Below are positions 1 through 8,635 of a stretch of DNA of 64,000 nucleotides, piece by piece. This stretch comes from [Clostridium] colinum. GTDB lineage: Bacteria > Bacillota > Clostridia > Lachnospirales > CAG-274. The position numbers and the translations under genes were made by a program. The stretch is taken from the NCBI RefSeq assembly GCF_940677205.1, contig NZ_OW712331.1, positions 372,001 through 436,000 on the forward strand, read 5' to 3'. A model generated the notes under the pieces. It worked only from the letters and a program-made list of their open reading frames with translations. It made no database searches and was not told the origin of the DNA. Position 1 is the stretch's first letter, and each line of letters begins with the position of its first letter.

Positions 1-726
1 CCAATAAGGAGTACCATTATCGTCTATTTCAAAGTTAATTTTATCAAATATGTAAGTTGGATAATTAAATCTAAGATAGCGATTTACATTTCTATTTAAA
101 GGTTCAGAAAAAGAATATTTTATGCCTTTATCTAGCTTTACAAGGTTTACTTCTTGAGTTGCCATATCTATCATCATATAAGCTGGAATACCATTTTTAC
201 GATTTGTCAACCATTTAAAAATGTTACCATAGTCAAGAGGAGTAACTCGTGTGGGTTTAGATTTATAGTTTATTTGTGTATAAAGATTATTTACTTCAAA
301 TTGAGATACCATATCTACCATACTTCCCATTTTTCTAGAGCCTAAATTTATAGCAGTATCTTTATCTACTAAGGGTATCTCATCATAAGATATTTGTTTT
401 ATATCTTGTGTAAAATTACTATCTTTTATATTTATTAAAGATTGATATTTTTTTGCACTTATAATAGGAGATGAAAGTATGAGACCTATTACGTAAACAA
501 TAGCTAGCAATATAGCTAAAAATATAGTAAAATTAATAATTTTTGGATTAGCATTTCTAAATTTTACTATTTTATATATACTAATACCTATAAATAATAA
601 ACCTATAACAAAAATCCATAAATCAGAAGAATGTATGTTTATAACAGGTAGATAAATATAATAAAATAAAGAGGCTAAAAAAATAAAACATAAAATAATA
701 GAGATTTTTAAGGATAATCTTTTCAT
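1..726 (-). CDS. Membrane protein of unknown function, 3' part cut off by window edge
   Basis: The minus strand is open from an ATG at 726 to base 1 (242 codons, no stop), so the gene runs off the window. The start follows an AAGGAAG-type ribosome site. Three hydrophobic stretches are visible at roughly residues 7-28, 35-52 and 65-85, followed by a soluble, probably extracytoplasmic part. That part contains motifs such as YGNIFKWLTNRKNGIPAYM and NRNVNRYLRFNYPTYIFD. From memory these resemble a family common in Lachnospiraceae that is sometimes loosely labelled CvpA family; I could not verify this and assign no function. It is transcribed away from the tRNA cluster from its own promoter. Confidence 0.8.
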   Translation of the reverse strand, partial: MKRLSLKISIILCFIFLASLFYYIYLPVINIHSSDLWIFVIGLLFIGISIYKIVKFRNANPKIINFTIFLAILLAIVYVIGLILSSPIISAKKYQSLINIKDSNFTQDIKQISYDEIPLVDKDTAINLGSRKMGSMVDMVSQFEVNNLYTQINYKSKPTRVTPLDYGNIFKWLTNRKNGIPAYMMIDMATQEVNLVKLDKGIKYSFSEPLNRNVNRYLRFNYPTYIFDKINFEIDDNGTPYW

Positions 727-760
727 AATAAACCACTTCCTTTTTAATTAGTTTATAATT

Positions 761-789
761 ATAGTAGCTAATTTAATAATATTTGTCAA
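761..789 (-). promoter_or_regulatory. Sigma-A-type promoter of the truncated membrane-protein gene
   Basis: On the minus strand, TTGACA (784-789) is followed by a 17-nt spacer and TACTAT (761-766), 35 bases before the ATG. Consensus -35 and ideal spacing make it credible in spite of the AT-rich background. Confidence 0.65.
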
Positions 790-824
790 TTTAAAAAATT
801 TTTAAAAAAATTTTAAAAAAAGTG

Positions 825-853
825 TTGACATTTTTTTAAGTTTATATTATAAT
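825..853 (+). promoter_or_regulatory. Perfect sigma-A promoter of the tRNA cluster
   Basis: TTGACA (825-830), a 17-nt spacer and TATAAT (848-853) match the housekeeping consensus exactly and lie 28 bases before the first tRNA. A strong stable-RNA promoter is expected here. Confidence 0.9.
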
Positions 854-881
854 TTATTTTGTCGTTAGCAGTTAAGCATAC

Positions 882-955
882 GGCCCAATAGCTCAGTTGG
901 TTAGAGCGCTGGCCTGTCACGCCAGAGGTCGAGGGTTCGAGCCCCTTTTGGGTCG
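882..955 (+). tRNA. tRNA-Asp (GTC)
   Basis: A complete cloverleaf of 74 nt. The seven-base acceptor arm GGCCCAA pairs with TTGGGTC with one G-U pair. The anticodon stem CTGGC/GCCAG encloses loop CTGTCAC with anticodon GTC at 916-918, and the T-loop is GTTCGAG. No CCA is encoded, so CCA must be added after transcription. Confidence 0.97.
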
Positions 956-960
956 CTTGT

Positions 961-1033
961 GGGAGCATAGCTCAGCTGGGAGAGCACCTGCCTTACAAGC
1001 AGGGGGTCACAGGTTCGAGCCCTGTTGTTCCCA
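961..1033 (+). tRNA. tRNA-Val (TAC)
   Basis: A 73-nt cloverleaf five bases after tRNA-Asp. The acceptor GGGAGCA pairs with TGTTCCC. The anticodon stem CCTGC/GCAGG holds anticodon TAC at 994-996. CCA is not encoded. Co-transcribed with its neighbours. Confidence 0.97.
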
Positions 1034-1039
1034 TACTGA

Positions 1040-1125
1040 GCCCGAGTGGCGGAACTGGCAGACGCACAGGACTTAAAATCCTGCGGGAGTTAAATCCCGT
1101 ACCGGTTCGATTCCGGTCTCGGGCA
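1040..1125 (+). tRNA. tRNA-Leu (TAA)
   Basis: An 86-nt class II tRNA with a long variable arm (CGGGAGTTAAATCCCG). The acceptor GCCCGAG pairs with CTCGGGC. The anticodon stem CAGGA/TCCTG holds anticodon TAA at 1074-1076, reading UUA, the dominant leucine codon in this AT-rich DNA. CCA is not encoded. It is the last gene of the cluster. Confidence 0.97.
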
Positions 1126-1132
1126 GTATTTC

Positions 1133-1156
1133 AAACCACCTTAAAGGTGGTTTTTT
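1133..1156 (+). terminator. Intrinsic terminator of the tRNA cluster
   Basis: The stem AAACCACCTT/AAGGTGGTTT (about 9-10 bp, minimal loop) runs straight into six T residues, eight bases after tRNA-Leu. It is a textbook Rho-independent terminator. Confidence 0.9.
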
Positions 1157-1267
1157 ATTTGATTAAAAATTTTGTAAAAATGTACTATAGCTTAAAATAT
1201 TAAATAATTATTAATTTTAGTAACCTATTTTAAATAAATTCATATTATTAACTATGGAGGTGTTAAA

Positions 1268-1855
1268 ATGAATTTTGAAGGAGTAAATATAGGTTACGCA
1301 TTAACAGGGTCTTTTTGTACATTTAAAGAAACTATTGAGCAAATAAAAGAATTAGTATCATTAAAAGCTAATGTCTATCCAGTTTTTTCTTTTAACTCTC
1401 AAAATATAGATACGAGATTTGGAAAAGCAAACGATTTTATAGAAGAAATAGAAAATATAACAGGTAATAAAGTAATAAAAACAATAGAAGCTGCAGAGCC
1501 TATAGGGCCTAAAAACCATTTAGATGTGTTTGTTATAGCACCTTGTACTGGAAATACTCTTGCTAAGTTAAACGCTGGAATATGTGATACACCTGTATTA
1601 ATGGCTAGTAAAGCTCATATAAGAAATAATAAACCAGTTATAATAGCAATATCTACCAATGATGCATTAGGAGCTAATATGCAAAATATAGGTGGTATGA
1701 TTAATAAAAAGAATATATATTTTGTTCCATTTGGGCAAGATGATTATGTAAAAAAACCAAAATCTATTGTAGCTCATTTTGAAAAAATACCAGAAACTAT
1801 TTATAGTGCATTAAAAGGAGAACAAGTACAACCAATAATGAAAGAGTATAGCTAA
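1268..1855 (+). CDS. spoVFB: Dipicolinate synthase subunit B
   Basis: A 195-residue flavoprotein-fold protein of the size expected for SpoVFB. Together with subunit A it oxidises dihydrodipicolinate to dipicolinic acid, the calcium-binding solute of the spore core, in the mother cell during sporulation. Visible family marks are the N-terminal GYALTGSFCTF, the central FVIAPCTGNTLAKLNAGICDTPVLMA and a C-terminal FVPFGQDD. The start follows GGAGGTG. Subunit A, normally the gene directly upstream, is missing: tRNA genes lie there instead. It has its own terminator. The call is firm; whether the protein works alone or with a distant subunit A cannot be seen here. Confidence 0.93.
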   Translation: MNFEGVNIGYALTGSFCTFKETIEQIKELVSLKANVYPVFSFNSQNIDTRFGKANDFIEEIENITGNKVIKTIEAAEPIGPKNHLDVFVIAPCTGNTLAKLNAGICDTPVLMASKAHIRNNKPVIIAISTNDALGANMQNIGGMINKKNIYFVPFGQDDYVKKPKSIVAHFEKIPETIYSALKGEQVQPIMKEYS

Positions 1856-1874
1856 AAGCTATACTTTATTTTTG
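1845..1874 (+). terminator. Terminator overlapping the spoVFB stop codon
   Basis: AGTATAGCT (1845-1853), triloop AAA and AGCTATACT (1857-1865) form a perfect 9-bp hairpin followed by a T-rich tail. The stop codon TAA (1853-1855) lies inside the hairpin. The remaining AT-rich stretch to the flagellar operon (1875-2094) holds no gene that I can see. Confidence 0.75.
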
Positions 1875-2094
1875 TAATAATACGACAAAAAATAAAATAT
1901 AGTTTTATAAAAAACACTTAAAATAATATAAGAAAAAGTAAAAAACATAAAATATACACAATATTTATATATTTAAAATTAATACTATAAACTTAAATAT
2001 ATAAATTAATACTAAAATAAAATTAAAAAATACATTAAAATTGTCGAAAAAAATAAAAATGTAAATATTACAAAATATATATGTCTAAAAAAAC

Positions 2095-2122
2095 TTTACT
2101 TTTTAAAAAAATAGGTTAAAAT
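2095..2122 (+). promoter_or_regulatory. Possible sigma-A promoter of the flagellar operon
   Basis: TTTACT (2095-2100), a 16-nt spacer and TAAAAT (2117-2122) lie 24 bases before the flgB start. It is the best candidate in an extremely AT-rich 270-base intergenic stretch where chance matches are common. I saw no sigma-28 or sigma-54 motif there. Confidence 0.4.
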
Positions 2123-2146
2123 ATATAAGATAAAGGAGAGTTGATT

Positions 2147-2527
2147 ATGGTTTTTGATAGATTATTTAACCAAAATAGAATATTAGAAACGGCTATGCAG
2201 GCTACACAATATAAAAATCAGGTAATATTAAATAATATGGCAAATATAGATACCCCAAACTATAAAGCCAAAACTGTAAATTTTGAAGGTGTTTTAGCCG
2301 ATGCTATAACAAAGACTAAAGAAACAGGTGTAGACCATATGGGAAATGTAATGAAAAATATAACCCTTAGCACAAAAGAAAATAGCACAACTATTGATGA
2401 AAATAGCGTTGATATAGAAACTGAAATGATAAATTTTTACAAAAATTCCGCAAAATATGATATAATAGTAAATAGTGTTATTTCTAATTCTAGCAGAACA
2501 AATTCTGTTTATACTACGTTTAAATAA
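2147..2527 (+). CDS. flgB: Flagellar basal-body rod protein FlgB
   Basis: A 126-residue proximal rod subunit, exported through the flagellar type III apparatus to form the rod crossing the cell wall. Residues about 24-42 carry the rod/hook family motif (ILNNMANIDTPNYKAKTV), and the C-terminal helix ends in NSVYTTFK. I take the ATG at 2147, which is spaced well from AAGGAGAG, rather than the TTG six bases upstream that touches the ribosome site. It is the first gene of the motility operon, followed 23 bases later by flgC as in other Bacillota. Confidence 0.96.
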   Translation: MVFDRLFNQNRILETAMQATQYKNQVILNNMANIDTPNYKAKTVNFEGVLADAITKTKETGVDHMGNVMKNITLSTKENSTTIDENSVDIETEMINFYKNSAKYDIIVNSVISNSSRTNSVYTTFK

Positions 2528-2550
2528 TATATAATTTAGGAGGATAAAAT

Positions 2551-3000
2551 ATGTCATTTTTTGATAGTTTAAACACAAGCACAACAGCACTTACAGCACA
2601 GAGCCTTAGGATGGACGTTATAAGTCAAAATATGGCTAATATAGATACAACAAGAACAGCAGATGGGGGACCTTATAAAAGAAAGACAGTTATATTTAGA
2701 GAAATAGATGGTAGTCAAAACAGTTTTAAAACTATGTTTAGTAAAAAATTAAATAATAACCAAACCTTATCTGGTGTTAAAGTAGAAAAAATAGTAGAAG
2801 ATAACACAGAAGGTCCTAAAGAATATAACCCTAGCCACCCAGATGCAGATGAAAATGGTTATGTTACAAAACCTAATGTCAATGTAGTAGAAGAAATGGT
2901 AAATATGATTTCAGCAAATCGAGCTTATGAAGCAAACATCACAGCTGTTAATATTACTAAAGGAATGATAAACAAAACTTTAGAAATAGGAAGACAGTAA
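2551..3000 (+). CDS. flgC: Flagellar basal-body rod protein FlgC
   Basis: A 149-residue rod protein. The N-terminal helix and motif (LRMDVISQNMANIDTTRT, about residues 20-37) and the C-terminal FlgC signature (VNVVEEMVNMISANRAYEAN) are both present, so the gene is complete. It polymerises with FlgB and FliE to make the proximal rod. The start follows a good AGGAGG site. The position between flgB and fliE is canonical. Confidence 0.97.
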   Translation: MSFFDSLNTSTTALTAQSLRMDVISQNMANIDTTRTADGGPYKRKTVIFREIDGSQNSFKTMFSKKLNNNQTLSGVKVEKIVEDNTEGPKEYNPSHPDADENGYVTKPNVNVVEEMVNMISANRAYEANITAVNITKGMINKTLEIGRQ

Positions 3001-3023
3001 AATTTTTAGGGGGATAAATAAAT

Positions 3024-3335
3024 ATGCGTATAGATAATAATATACAAGCATTTAATAAAACATTAACATTTAATACAGAAAATAATGAAAGTCAAACATC
3101 TAGGATAGATAGTTTTGGAAAATTTTTTGATGAAGCAGTAAATCTTATTGAAGAAACAAACGTTATGCAAAAAGATGTAGAGCAAAAACAAATAGATTTT
3201 ATAACAGGTAAATCGGATGATATGATAAGTCTTATTATGGCGCAGTCTAGAGCAGGCTCAGCTATACAATTTACATCACAAGTTACTAGCAAGATATTAA
3301 ATGCTTATCAAGAGATTATGAGGATACCTATTTAA
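3024..3335 (+). CDS. fliE: Flagellar hook-basal body adaptor FliE
   Basis: A 103-residue protein of typical FliE size. It joins the MS ring to the rod and is among the first substrates of the export apparatus. The conserved C-terminal block is visible: DMISLIMAQSRAGSAIQFTS followed by QVTSKILNAYQEIMRIPI. It lies downstream of flgC and upstream of fliF, with a GGGGGAT-type ribosome site. Confidence 0.95.
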   Translation: MRIDNNIQAFNKTLTFNTENNESQTSRIDSFGKFFDEAVNLIEETNVMQKDVEQKQIDFITGKSDDMISLIMAQSRAGSAIQFTSQVTSKILNAYQEIMRIPI

Positions 3336-3348
3336 TAAATATTAGATT

Positions 3349-3383
3349 TATAGTATATACATTTTGTAAAAATTTATACTATA
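3349..3383 (+). other. Intercistronic hairpin between fliE and fliF
   Basis: TATAGTATA (3349-3357) and TATACTATA (3375-3383) can pair across a 17-nt loop. There is no strong T-tract, so read-through into fliF is expected. The same arm core (TAGTATAT/ATATACTA) recurs in the longer hairpin after flgE at 13761-13804. It may be an RNA processing or stabilising structure; the function is inferred only. Confidence 0.4.
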
Positions 3384-3423
3384 TTTTAATTAATTTTTTA
3401 AAATATTTATATGAGGTGTGAGT

Positions 3424-5034
3424 ATGCATGAAAAACTATTAAGCTATAAGGCCAAAGCTACTGAAAAATGGAATAGTATAGATAAAGGCTTAAGAAATAA
3501 AATAATAATTATTGTTATTGGTCTTATAGTTACTTTAGGACTTTTATTATATATGAACTTTAAACCAGAATGGGTAGTTTTAAAGTCGAACGCTGACCCA
3601 GAAATTATAGGTCAAGTAGAAAAAATATTAAATGATAATACTATCAAAAACAGGTTGTTAGATAGAGGTACTGGTATAGAAGTATTAGAAAAAGATGAAA
3701 GCAGAGCTAAAATACTTATTGCTAGTAGTGAGATAGGTAAAGAAGGTATAACTTTTGATGATGTTTCGGCTAATATAGATATAGGTATGACCGAAAATGA
3801 TAAAAGAGAACAATACAAAAGATTAAAAGAACAAGAAATGAAACAACTTATCGAAACATTTGAAAATGTTAAAACAGCTAAAGTTATGTTAGCTTTACCA
3901 GAAGAAACAGTTGTTTTTAATAATAATAAAAAAGAAGCAAGCGCAGGGGTTACACTTGATGTTAAAGATGACTTCACAGAAGAACAAGGTGCTATAATAG
4001 CTAATCTTATAGCTAGCAGTGTTGAAGGGGTAAAGGTAGAAAATGTTACTATAGCAGATACAAAAGGAAAAATTTTATATTCTGGTAAAGAAAGTAACAC
4101 TATTAGCCATTCTAAAAAAGAAGAAATAGAAAATAATAAAAAGCAAGAAATAGAAACAAAAATACAAGACACTTTAAATCCTTTGTATGATGAAGTAAAA
4201 GTTATATCTAGTGTCAAATTTGATTGGGACAAGATACAAGAAAGAAATCTTACTTTAACACCCCCAGTTGATGATGCAACAGTAGGTGTACCTAAAGTAC
4301 AAAAAGAACAAACAGAAAGTGTTGTAAATGGTGAAGTTGGTGCAGAACCAGGTGTAGAATCTAATGACCAAAATCCTACTAATTATGCTATGGGAGGTCA
4401 AAGCACAGGTACTTATGATAGCGCTAGTAAGGAAACAGAGTATGGATATAATGAACAAGAGCAATTAAAAGAAGTTGCAGGGGGTAGCTTTGTACCAGAT
4501 AGTTCTTCTGTCGCTGTTACTGTTTATAAGCACAAATATTATAATGAAGCGGATTTAATAAAAAATAAAACTTTAAATAAAGATTTAACTTGGGAACAAT
4601 TTAAAGAACAAAATGGAACACCTGTTTTAATAGAGATGGATCAACAATTGTTAGATACGATTAAAACTGGAACAGGTATAGAAAATGTTACTTTAACAGG
4701 ATATGAAAAACCTATATTTGTTGATAAAGTTAAAGAACCTATAAAAGTAGAACAAATAATAGTTTTAATTATATTAGTTGTATTGATAGGGTTATTAGCT
4801 CTTGCGCTTATTAAGAAAGTTCAACCAGATGAAGTTGAAGAAATTGAGCCTGAAATATCTATAGAAGACCTTATTGCAACAAATAAAAGAGAAGATGAAG
4901 AAGTGGCAGAAAAAATTGCTGGAATTAATGAAGTGGAATCTGAGTTTAAAATTAAAATTGAAGACTTTATAGATGAAAATCCAGAAGCAGCTGCACAACT
5001 TCTTAGAAATTGGCTTAATGATGAATGGGAGTGA
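3424..5034 (+). CDS. fliF: Flagellar MS-ring protein FliF
   Basis: A 536-residue ring protein of the inner membrane and the platform for export gate and switch. Two membrane segments frame a large periplasm-side region: about residues 25-43 (IIIIVIGLIVTLGLLLYM) and about 444-465. Ring-building motifs are visible between them. The cytoplasmic tail ends in an acidic FliG-binding segment (EAAAQLLRNWLNDEWE). I choose ATG 3424, five bases after GAGGTG; the GTG at 3418 is part of that ribosome site. fliG follows nine bases downstream. Confidence 0.97.
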   Translation: MHEKLLSYKAKATEKWNSIDKGLRNKIIIIVIGLIVTLGLLLYMNFKPEWVVLKSNADPEIIGQVEKILNDNTIKNRLLDRGTGIEVLEKDESRAKILIASSEIGKEGITFDDVSANIDIGMTENDKREQYKRLKEQEMKQLIETFENVKTAKVMLALPEETVVFNNNKKEASAGVTLDVKDDFTEEQGAIIANLIASSVEGVKVENVTIADTKGKILYSGKESNTISHSKKEEIENNKKQEIETKIQDTLNPLYDEVKVISSVKFDWDKIQERNLTLTPPVDDATVGVPKVQKEQTESVVNGEVGAEPGVESNDQNPTNYAMGGQSTGTYDSASKETEYGYNEQEQLKEVAGGSFVPDSSSVAVTVYKHKYYNEADLIKNKTLNKDLTWEQFKEQNGTPVLIEMDQQLLDTIKTGTGIENVTLTGYEKPIFVDKVKEPIKVEQIIVLIILVVLIGLLALALIKKVQPDEVEEIEPEISIEDLIATNKREDEEVAEKIAGINEVESEFKIKIEDFIDENPEAAAQLLRNWLNDEWE

Positions 5035-5043
5035 TAATATAAT

Positions 5044-6060
5044 ATGTCTGTATTATTAGAACAATATGGCGGAAGAACAAAAGCAGCTATGTTATTAGTA
5101 TGCTTAGGGCCAGAAAAATCGGCTAAAGTGTTTAAACATCTTAAAGAAGAAGAAATAGAAGCCTTAACTCTTGAAATAGCAAACCTTAATACTATATTAC
5201 CAGAAACTAAAGAAGGAATTTTAGAGGAATTTTATCAAGTTTGTATAGCTCAAAAATATATTGTTGAAGGTGGCATAGGATATGCTAAACAGCTTTTAGA
5301 ACAGTCTTTTGGTGATGATAAAGCAAATGAGATAATATCTAAACTTACTGTTTCTTTAAAAGTTAGACCATTTGACTTTATTAGAAAAGATGATATAACA
5401 CAACTTATAAACTTTATACAAAATGAACATCCACAGACAATAGCTTTAATATTATCTTATTTAAAACCAGCACAAGCAGGGGAGGTATTATCTTCTTTAG
5501 CACCAGAAAAACAAACAGATGTTGCTAAAAGAATAGCCATAATGGATAGAACTAACCCAGACATTATTAAAGAAGTAGAAATAGCACTTGAAAAGAAAAT
5601 CTCTACTCTTATGACAGCAGAGTATACAGATGTTGGTGGTATAGATGCTATCGTAGAAATCCTTAACTCTGTTGATAGAAATACAGAGAAAAATATTATG
5701 GATACTCTTGAAACAGAGGAAGTTGAACTTTCTGAAGAGATTAAGAAGAAAATGTTTGTATTTGAAGATTTATTATCTCTTGACAATAGATCTATACAAA
5801 CAATCCTTAGAGAAGATATTGACCAAAAAGATATTGCAATTGCGCTTAAAGGTGCAACTGAAGAATTACAAAATCTTATATTTAATAACTTATCAAAACG
5901 TTTAGCGGCTATGATAAAAGAAGATATGGACTTTATGGGTCCTGTTAGAAGAACAGACGTTGAAGAATCACAACAAAAAATTGTTAATATTGTTAGAAGA
6001 CTTCAAGAGACTAATCAAATTGTTGTTGCTAGAGGTGGAGGCGATGATATAATTGTCTAG
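5044..6060 (+). CDS. fliG: Flagellar motor switch protein FliG
   Basis: A 338-residue rotor protein that binds FliF and forms the torque-generating surface facing MotA. Visible features are the N-terminal GGRTKAAMLLVCLGPEKSAKVF, the middle-domain EHPQTIALILSYLKPAQAGEVL and the C-terminal charged helix region around LIFNNLSKRLAAMIKEDM. Length and all three domains are normal. Its 3' end overlaps fliH by eight bases, which suggests translational coupling. Confidence 0.98.
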   Translation: MSVLLEQYGGRTKAAMLLVCLGPEKSAKVFKHLKEEEIEALTLEIANLNTILPETKEGILEEFYQVCIAQKYIVEGGIGYAKQLLEQSFGDDKANEIISKLTVSLKVRPFDFIRKDDITQLINFIQNEHPQTIALILSYLKPAQAGEVLSSLAPEKQTDVAKRIAIMDRTNPDIIKEVEIALEKKISTLMTAEYTDVGGIDAIVEILNSVDRNTEKNIMDTLETEEVELSEEIKKKMFVFEDLLSLDNRSIQTILREDIDQKDIAIALKGATEELQNLIFNNLSKRLAAMIKEDMDFMGPVRRTDVEESQQKIVNIVRRLQETNQIVVARGGGDDIIV

Positions 6061-6853
6061 GATATTAAAAGCATCTTATGTAAATGTTGAAAAAAATATT
6101 GTTATAGATAACACATTTTCTATAGAACAAGAAAATTTAAAACAAGATAGTAAAGAAAACGTTGATGAAAGTTTAGAGGTAGAAAATAATAACAGTGTTA
6201 CAAATGAAGAAATAATAAAACAGCTAGAAGATACAAAGCAAGAAATAATAGAACAAGCTAATCAAGAAGCCAGTGAGATAATAGAACAGGCTAAGCAAGA
6301 GGCTAGTATTGAGGCTGAAAACATATTAAGACAAGCACAAGAAGAAATAGATATAAAAGCAGATGAAATTTATAAAGAAAATTTTGATAAAGGTTATCAA
6401 GAAGGAATGTTAAAGGCAGAACAAGAATGTCAGGCTATGAAAGAAGAGGCAGAAAAAATAGTATTACAAGCACAAGAAGAGCGAAAAGAGACTATTAATA
6501 ACCTTGAATCAGAAATCATAAATTTTATAGTTGATACAACACAAAATATATTAACAAAATCTTTTGAATTTAATCCGCAAATAATATCTTTACTTATAAA
6601 AAAAGGACTATTATCTATAAAAACTTTAAAAAATGTAAAAGTTTATGTATCTGAGCAACAATATGATTATGTAGAACAAAACAAAGAAACAATATTTAAC
6701 ACAAATACAGATAAAAATAATATAGAAATAATAAAAGATACTTCATTAAAAGATACTGATTGTATAATAGATACAGAAATAGGCAGTATACAGTGTGGTA
6801 TAGATGAGCAATTATCTTCAATAAAAGAAGCTTTATACTATATATTAAATTAA
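6053..6853 (+). CDS. fliH: Flagellar export apparatus stator FliH
   Basis: A 266-residue protein that tethers and regulates the export ATPase FliI. It shows the family pattern: a variable N-terminus, then a long Glu/Gln/Ala-rich coiled coil from about residue 50 to 155 with periodic EQAKQEAS-type heptads, then a globular C-terminal domain (about 160-266). The start is a TTG at 6053 preceded by GGTGGAGG inside fliG, giving an eight-base overlap. Assignment rests on architecture and on position between fliG and fliI, since FliH diverges fast. Confidence 0.88.
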   Translation: MSRILKASYVNVEKNIVIDNTFSIEQENLKQDSKENVDESLEVENNNSVTNEEIIKQLEDTKQEIIEQANQEASEIIEQAKQEASIEAENILRQAQEEIDIKADEIYKENFDKGYQEGMLKAEQECQAMKEEAEKIVLQAQEERKETINNLESEIINFIVDTTQNILTKSFEFNPQIISLLIKKGLLSIKTLKNVKVYVSEQQYDYVEQNKETIFNTNTDKNNIEIIKDTSLKDTDCIIDTEIGSIQCGIDEQLSSIKEALYYILN

Positions 6854-6866
6854 TAGGGTGAAAAAT

Positions 6867-8177
6867 ATGTTTAATATAGATATAAGTAAATATAGATATG
6901 TATTAGAAAAAAATTATATTAAAAAATTAGGAAAAGTTTCTAGAGTAGTAGGTCTTACAATAGAATCTGATGGACCAGATGTTAGCATTGGTAACTGTTG
7001 TAAAATCTATACTAAAGAAGGTAAAAGTGTTTTGGCAGAAGTAGTAGGTTTTAAAGATAAAAAAATACTTCTTATGCCTTATGGTGATATTGAAGGGGTT
7101 GGACTTGGTAGCATTGTAGAAGGATTTGATTATCCTCTTAGTGTAAAAGTATCAGAAAACCTACTAGGTAGAGTTTTAAATGGACTAGGAGAACCTATGG
7201 ACCATAAAGGACCTATAGATGCTAAAAAAGAAGTGTCTACAACTAATGTTCCACCAGACCCATTATCTAGAAAGCGTATAAAAGACCAATTATCTTTGGG
7301 AGTTAAAGCAATAGATGGATTATTATCTATTGGTAAAGGACAAAGGGTTGGTATATTTGCAGGGTCTGGCGTTGGAAAAAGTACTTTAATGGGTATGATA
7401 GCTAGAAATACAAGTGCATCTATAAATGTTATAGCACTAATAGGAGAACGTGGTAGAGAGGTAAAAGAATTTATTGAAAAAGACCTTGGAGAAGAAGGGC
7501 TTAAACGTTCTGTATTAGTTATAGCAACATCAGATCAACCAGCTTTAGTAAGATTAAAAGCTGCAGAAGTTGCAACCTCAATAGCAGAATATTTTAGAGA
7601 AGAAGGAAATGATGTTTTATTACTTATGGACTCTCTAACAAGGTATGCAATGGCTCAAAGAGAAGTTGGATTAGCTATAGGAGAACCTCCAGTATCACGA
7701 GGATATACACCATCTGTTTTTTCTATTATGCCTAAGCTTTTAGAAAGAGCTGGTAATTCTGACAAAGGTTCTATAACAGGTTTATATACAGTCCTTGTAG
7801 ATGGTGATGATTTAACAGAACCTGTTACAGATACGGCTAGAGGTATATTAGATGGACATATAGTTTTATCTAGAAAATTAGCTAATAAAAATCACTATCC
7901 AGCAATAGATGTATTAGCTAGTGTATCTCGTGTTATGAGTGATATTGTTACAAAAGAGCATAAAAATAATGCTTTTGAAATAAAAAAACTTATGGGAACT
8001 TATTCTGAAGCAGAAGACCTTATTAACGTAGGGGCTTATGTGTCTGGAAGTAATGAAGATATTGATATGGCTATATCAAAAAGAAAACCTATATTACAAT
8101 TTGTAACCCAGTCTACCGATGAATGTTTTTCTTTAGAAGAAGTATCTCAACAAATGAATGGAATTTTAGAGGATTAG
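6867..8177 (+). CDS. fliI: Flagellum-specific ATPase FliI
   Basis: A 436-residue F1-like ATPase that energises loading of flagellar substrates for export. The Walker A GSGVGKST sits at about residues 166-173. Walker B is in LLLMDSLTRYAMAQREV near residue 250, followed by the family motif GEPPVSRGYTPSVFS. ATG 6867 is spaced six bases from AGGGTG; the upstream in-frame GTG is that ribosome site. fliJ follows three bases later. Confidence 0.98.
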   Translation: MFNIDISKYRYVLEKNYIKKLGKVSRVVGLTIESDGPDVSIGNCCKIYTKEGKSVLAEVVGFKDKKILLMPYGDIEGVGLGSIVEGFDYPLSVKVSENLLGRVLNGLGEPMDHKGPIDAKKEVSTTNVPPDPLSRKRIKDQLSLGVKAIDGLLSIGKGQRVGIFAGSGVGKSTLMGMIARNTSASINVIALIGERGREVKEFIEKDLGEEGLKRSVLVIATSDQPALVRLKAAEVATSIAEYFREEGNDVLLLMDSLTRYAMAQREVGLAIGEPPVSRGYTPSVFSIMPKLLERAGNSDKGSITGLYTVLVDGDDLTEPVTDTARGILDGHIVLSRKLANKNHYPAIDVLASVSRVMSDIVTKEHKNNAFEIKKLMGTYSEAEDLINVGAYVSGSNEDIDMAISKRKPILQFVTQSTDECFSLEEVSQQMNGILED

Positions 8178-8180
8178 AAA

Positions 8181-8621
8181 ATGGCTAAATTTATATTTAA
8201 TATGCAAGGACTTTTAAATATTAAAGAAAAGCTAGAAGAACAGACTAAAACAGAATATGGTAAAGCTTTAAACAAACTAGAAGAAGAAAAAAGTATACTT
8301 TTAAACCTTGAAAATAAAAAACAAGAAAATATATTAAGCTTTAAACAAAGTATTAACACTAGTGTTAAGCCTAGTTATATTAATAGTATTAATCAATATG
8401 TTAGCTTTATAGATAAAAAAATGGAACAACAAATGGAAAACATTAATAAGGCTAAAGATATTGTAGAGGAAAAAAGGTTAGCATTATTAGATGCTATGAA
8501 AGAAAGAAAAGTTCTTGAAGCTCTTAAAGAAAAAGAAAAAGAAAATTATTTTAAAGAAGAAATAAAAAAAGAGCAAAAAGTAATTGATGAAATAGTTAGT
8601 TATAAATATAATAAGGCTTAG
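8181..8621 (+). CDS. fliJ: Flagellar export chaperone FliJ
   Basis: A 146-residue, almost entirely helical, Lys/Glu-rich protein, as expected for the coiled-coil FliJ. FliJ acts as a central stalk in the FliI ring and as an escort for hook and filament chaperones. The N-terminal FIFNMQGLLNIKEKLEEQ is typical. It lies directly behind fliI, so identification is by size, coiled-coil composition and synteny rather than by catalytic motifs. Confidence 0.88.
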   Translation: MAKFIFNMQGLLNIKEKLEEQTKTEYGKALNKLEEEKSILLNLENKKQENILSFKQSINTSVKPSYINSINQYVSFIDKKMEQQMENINKAKDIVEEKRLALLDAMKERKVLEALKEKEKENYFKEEIKKEQKVIDEIVSYKYNKA

Positions 8622-8635
8622 CTTGGAGGTTTAAG

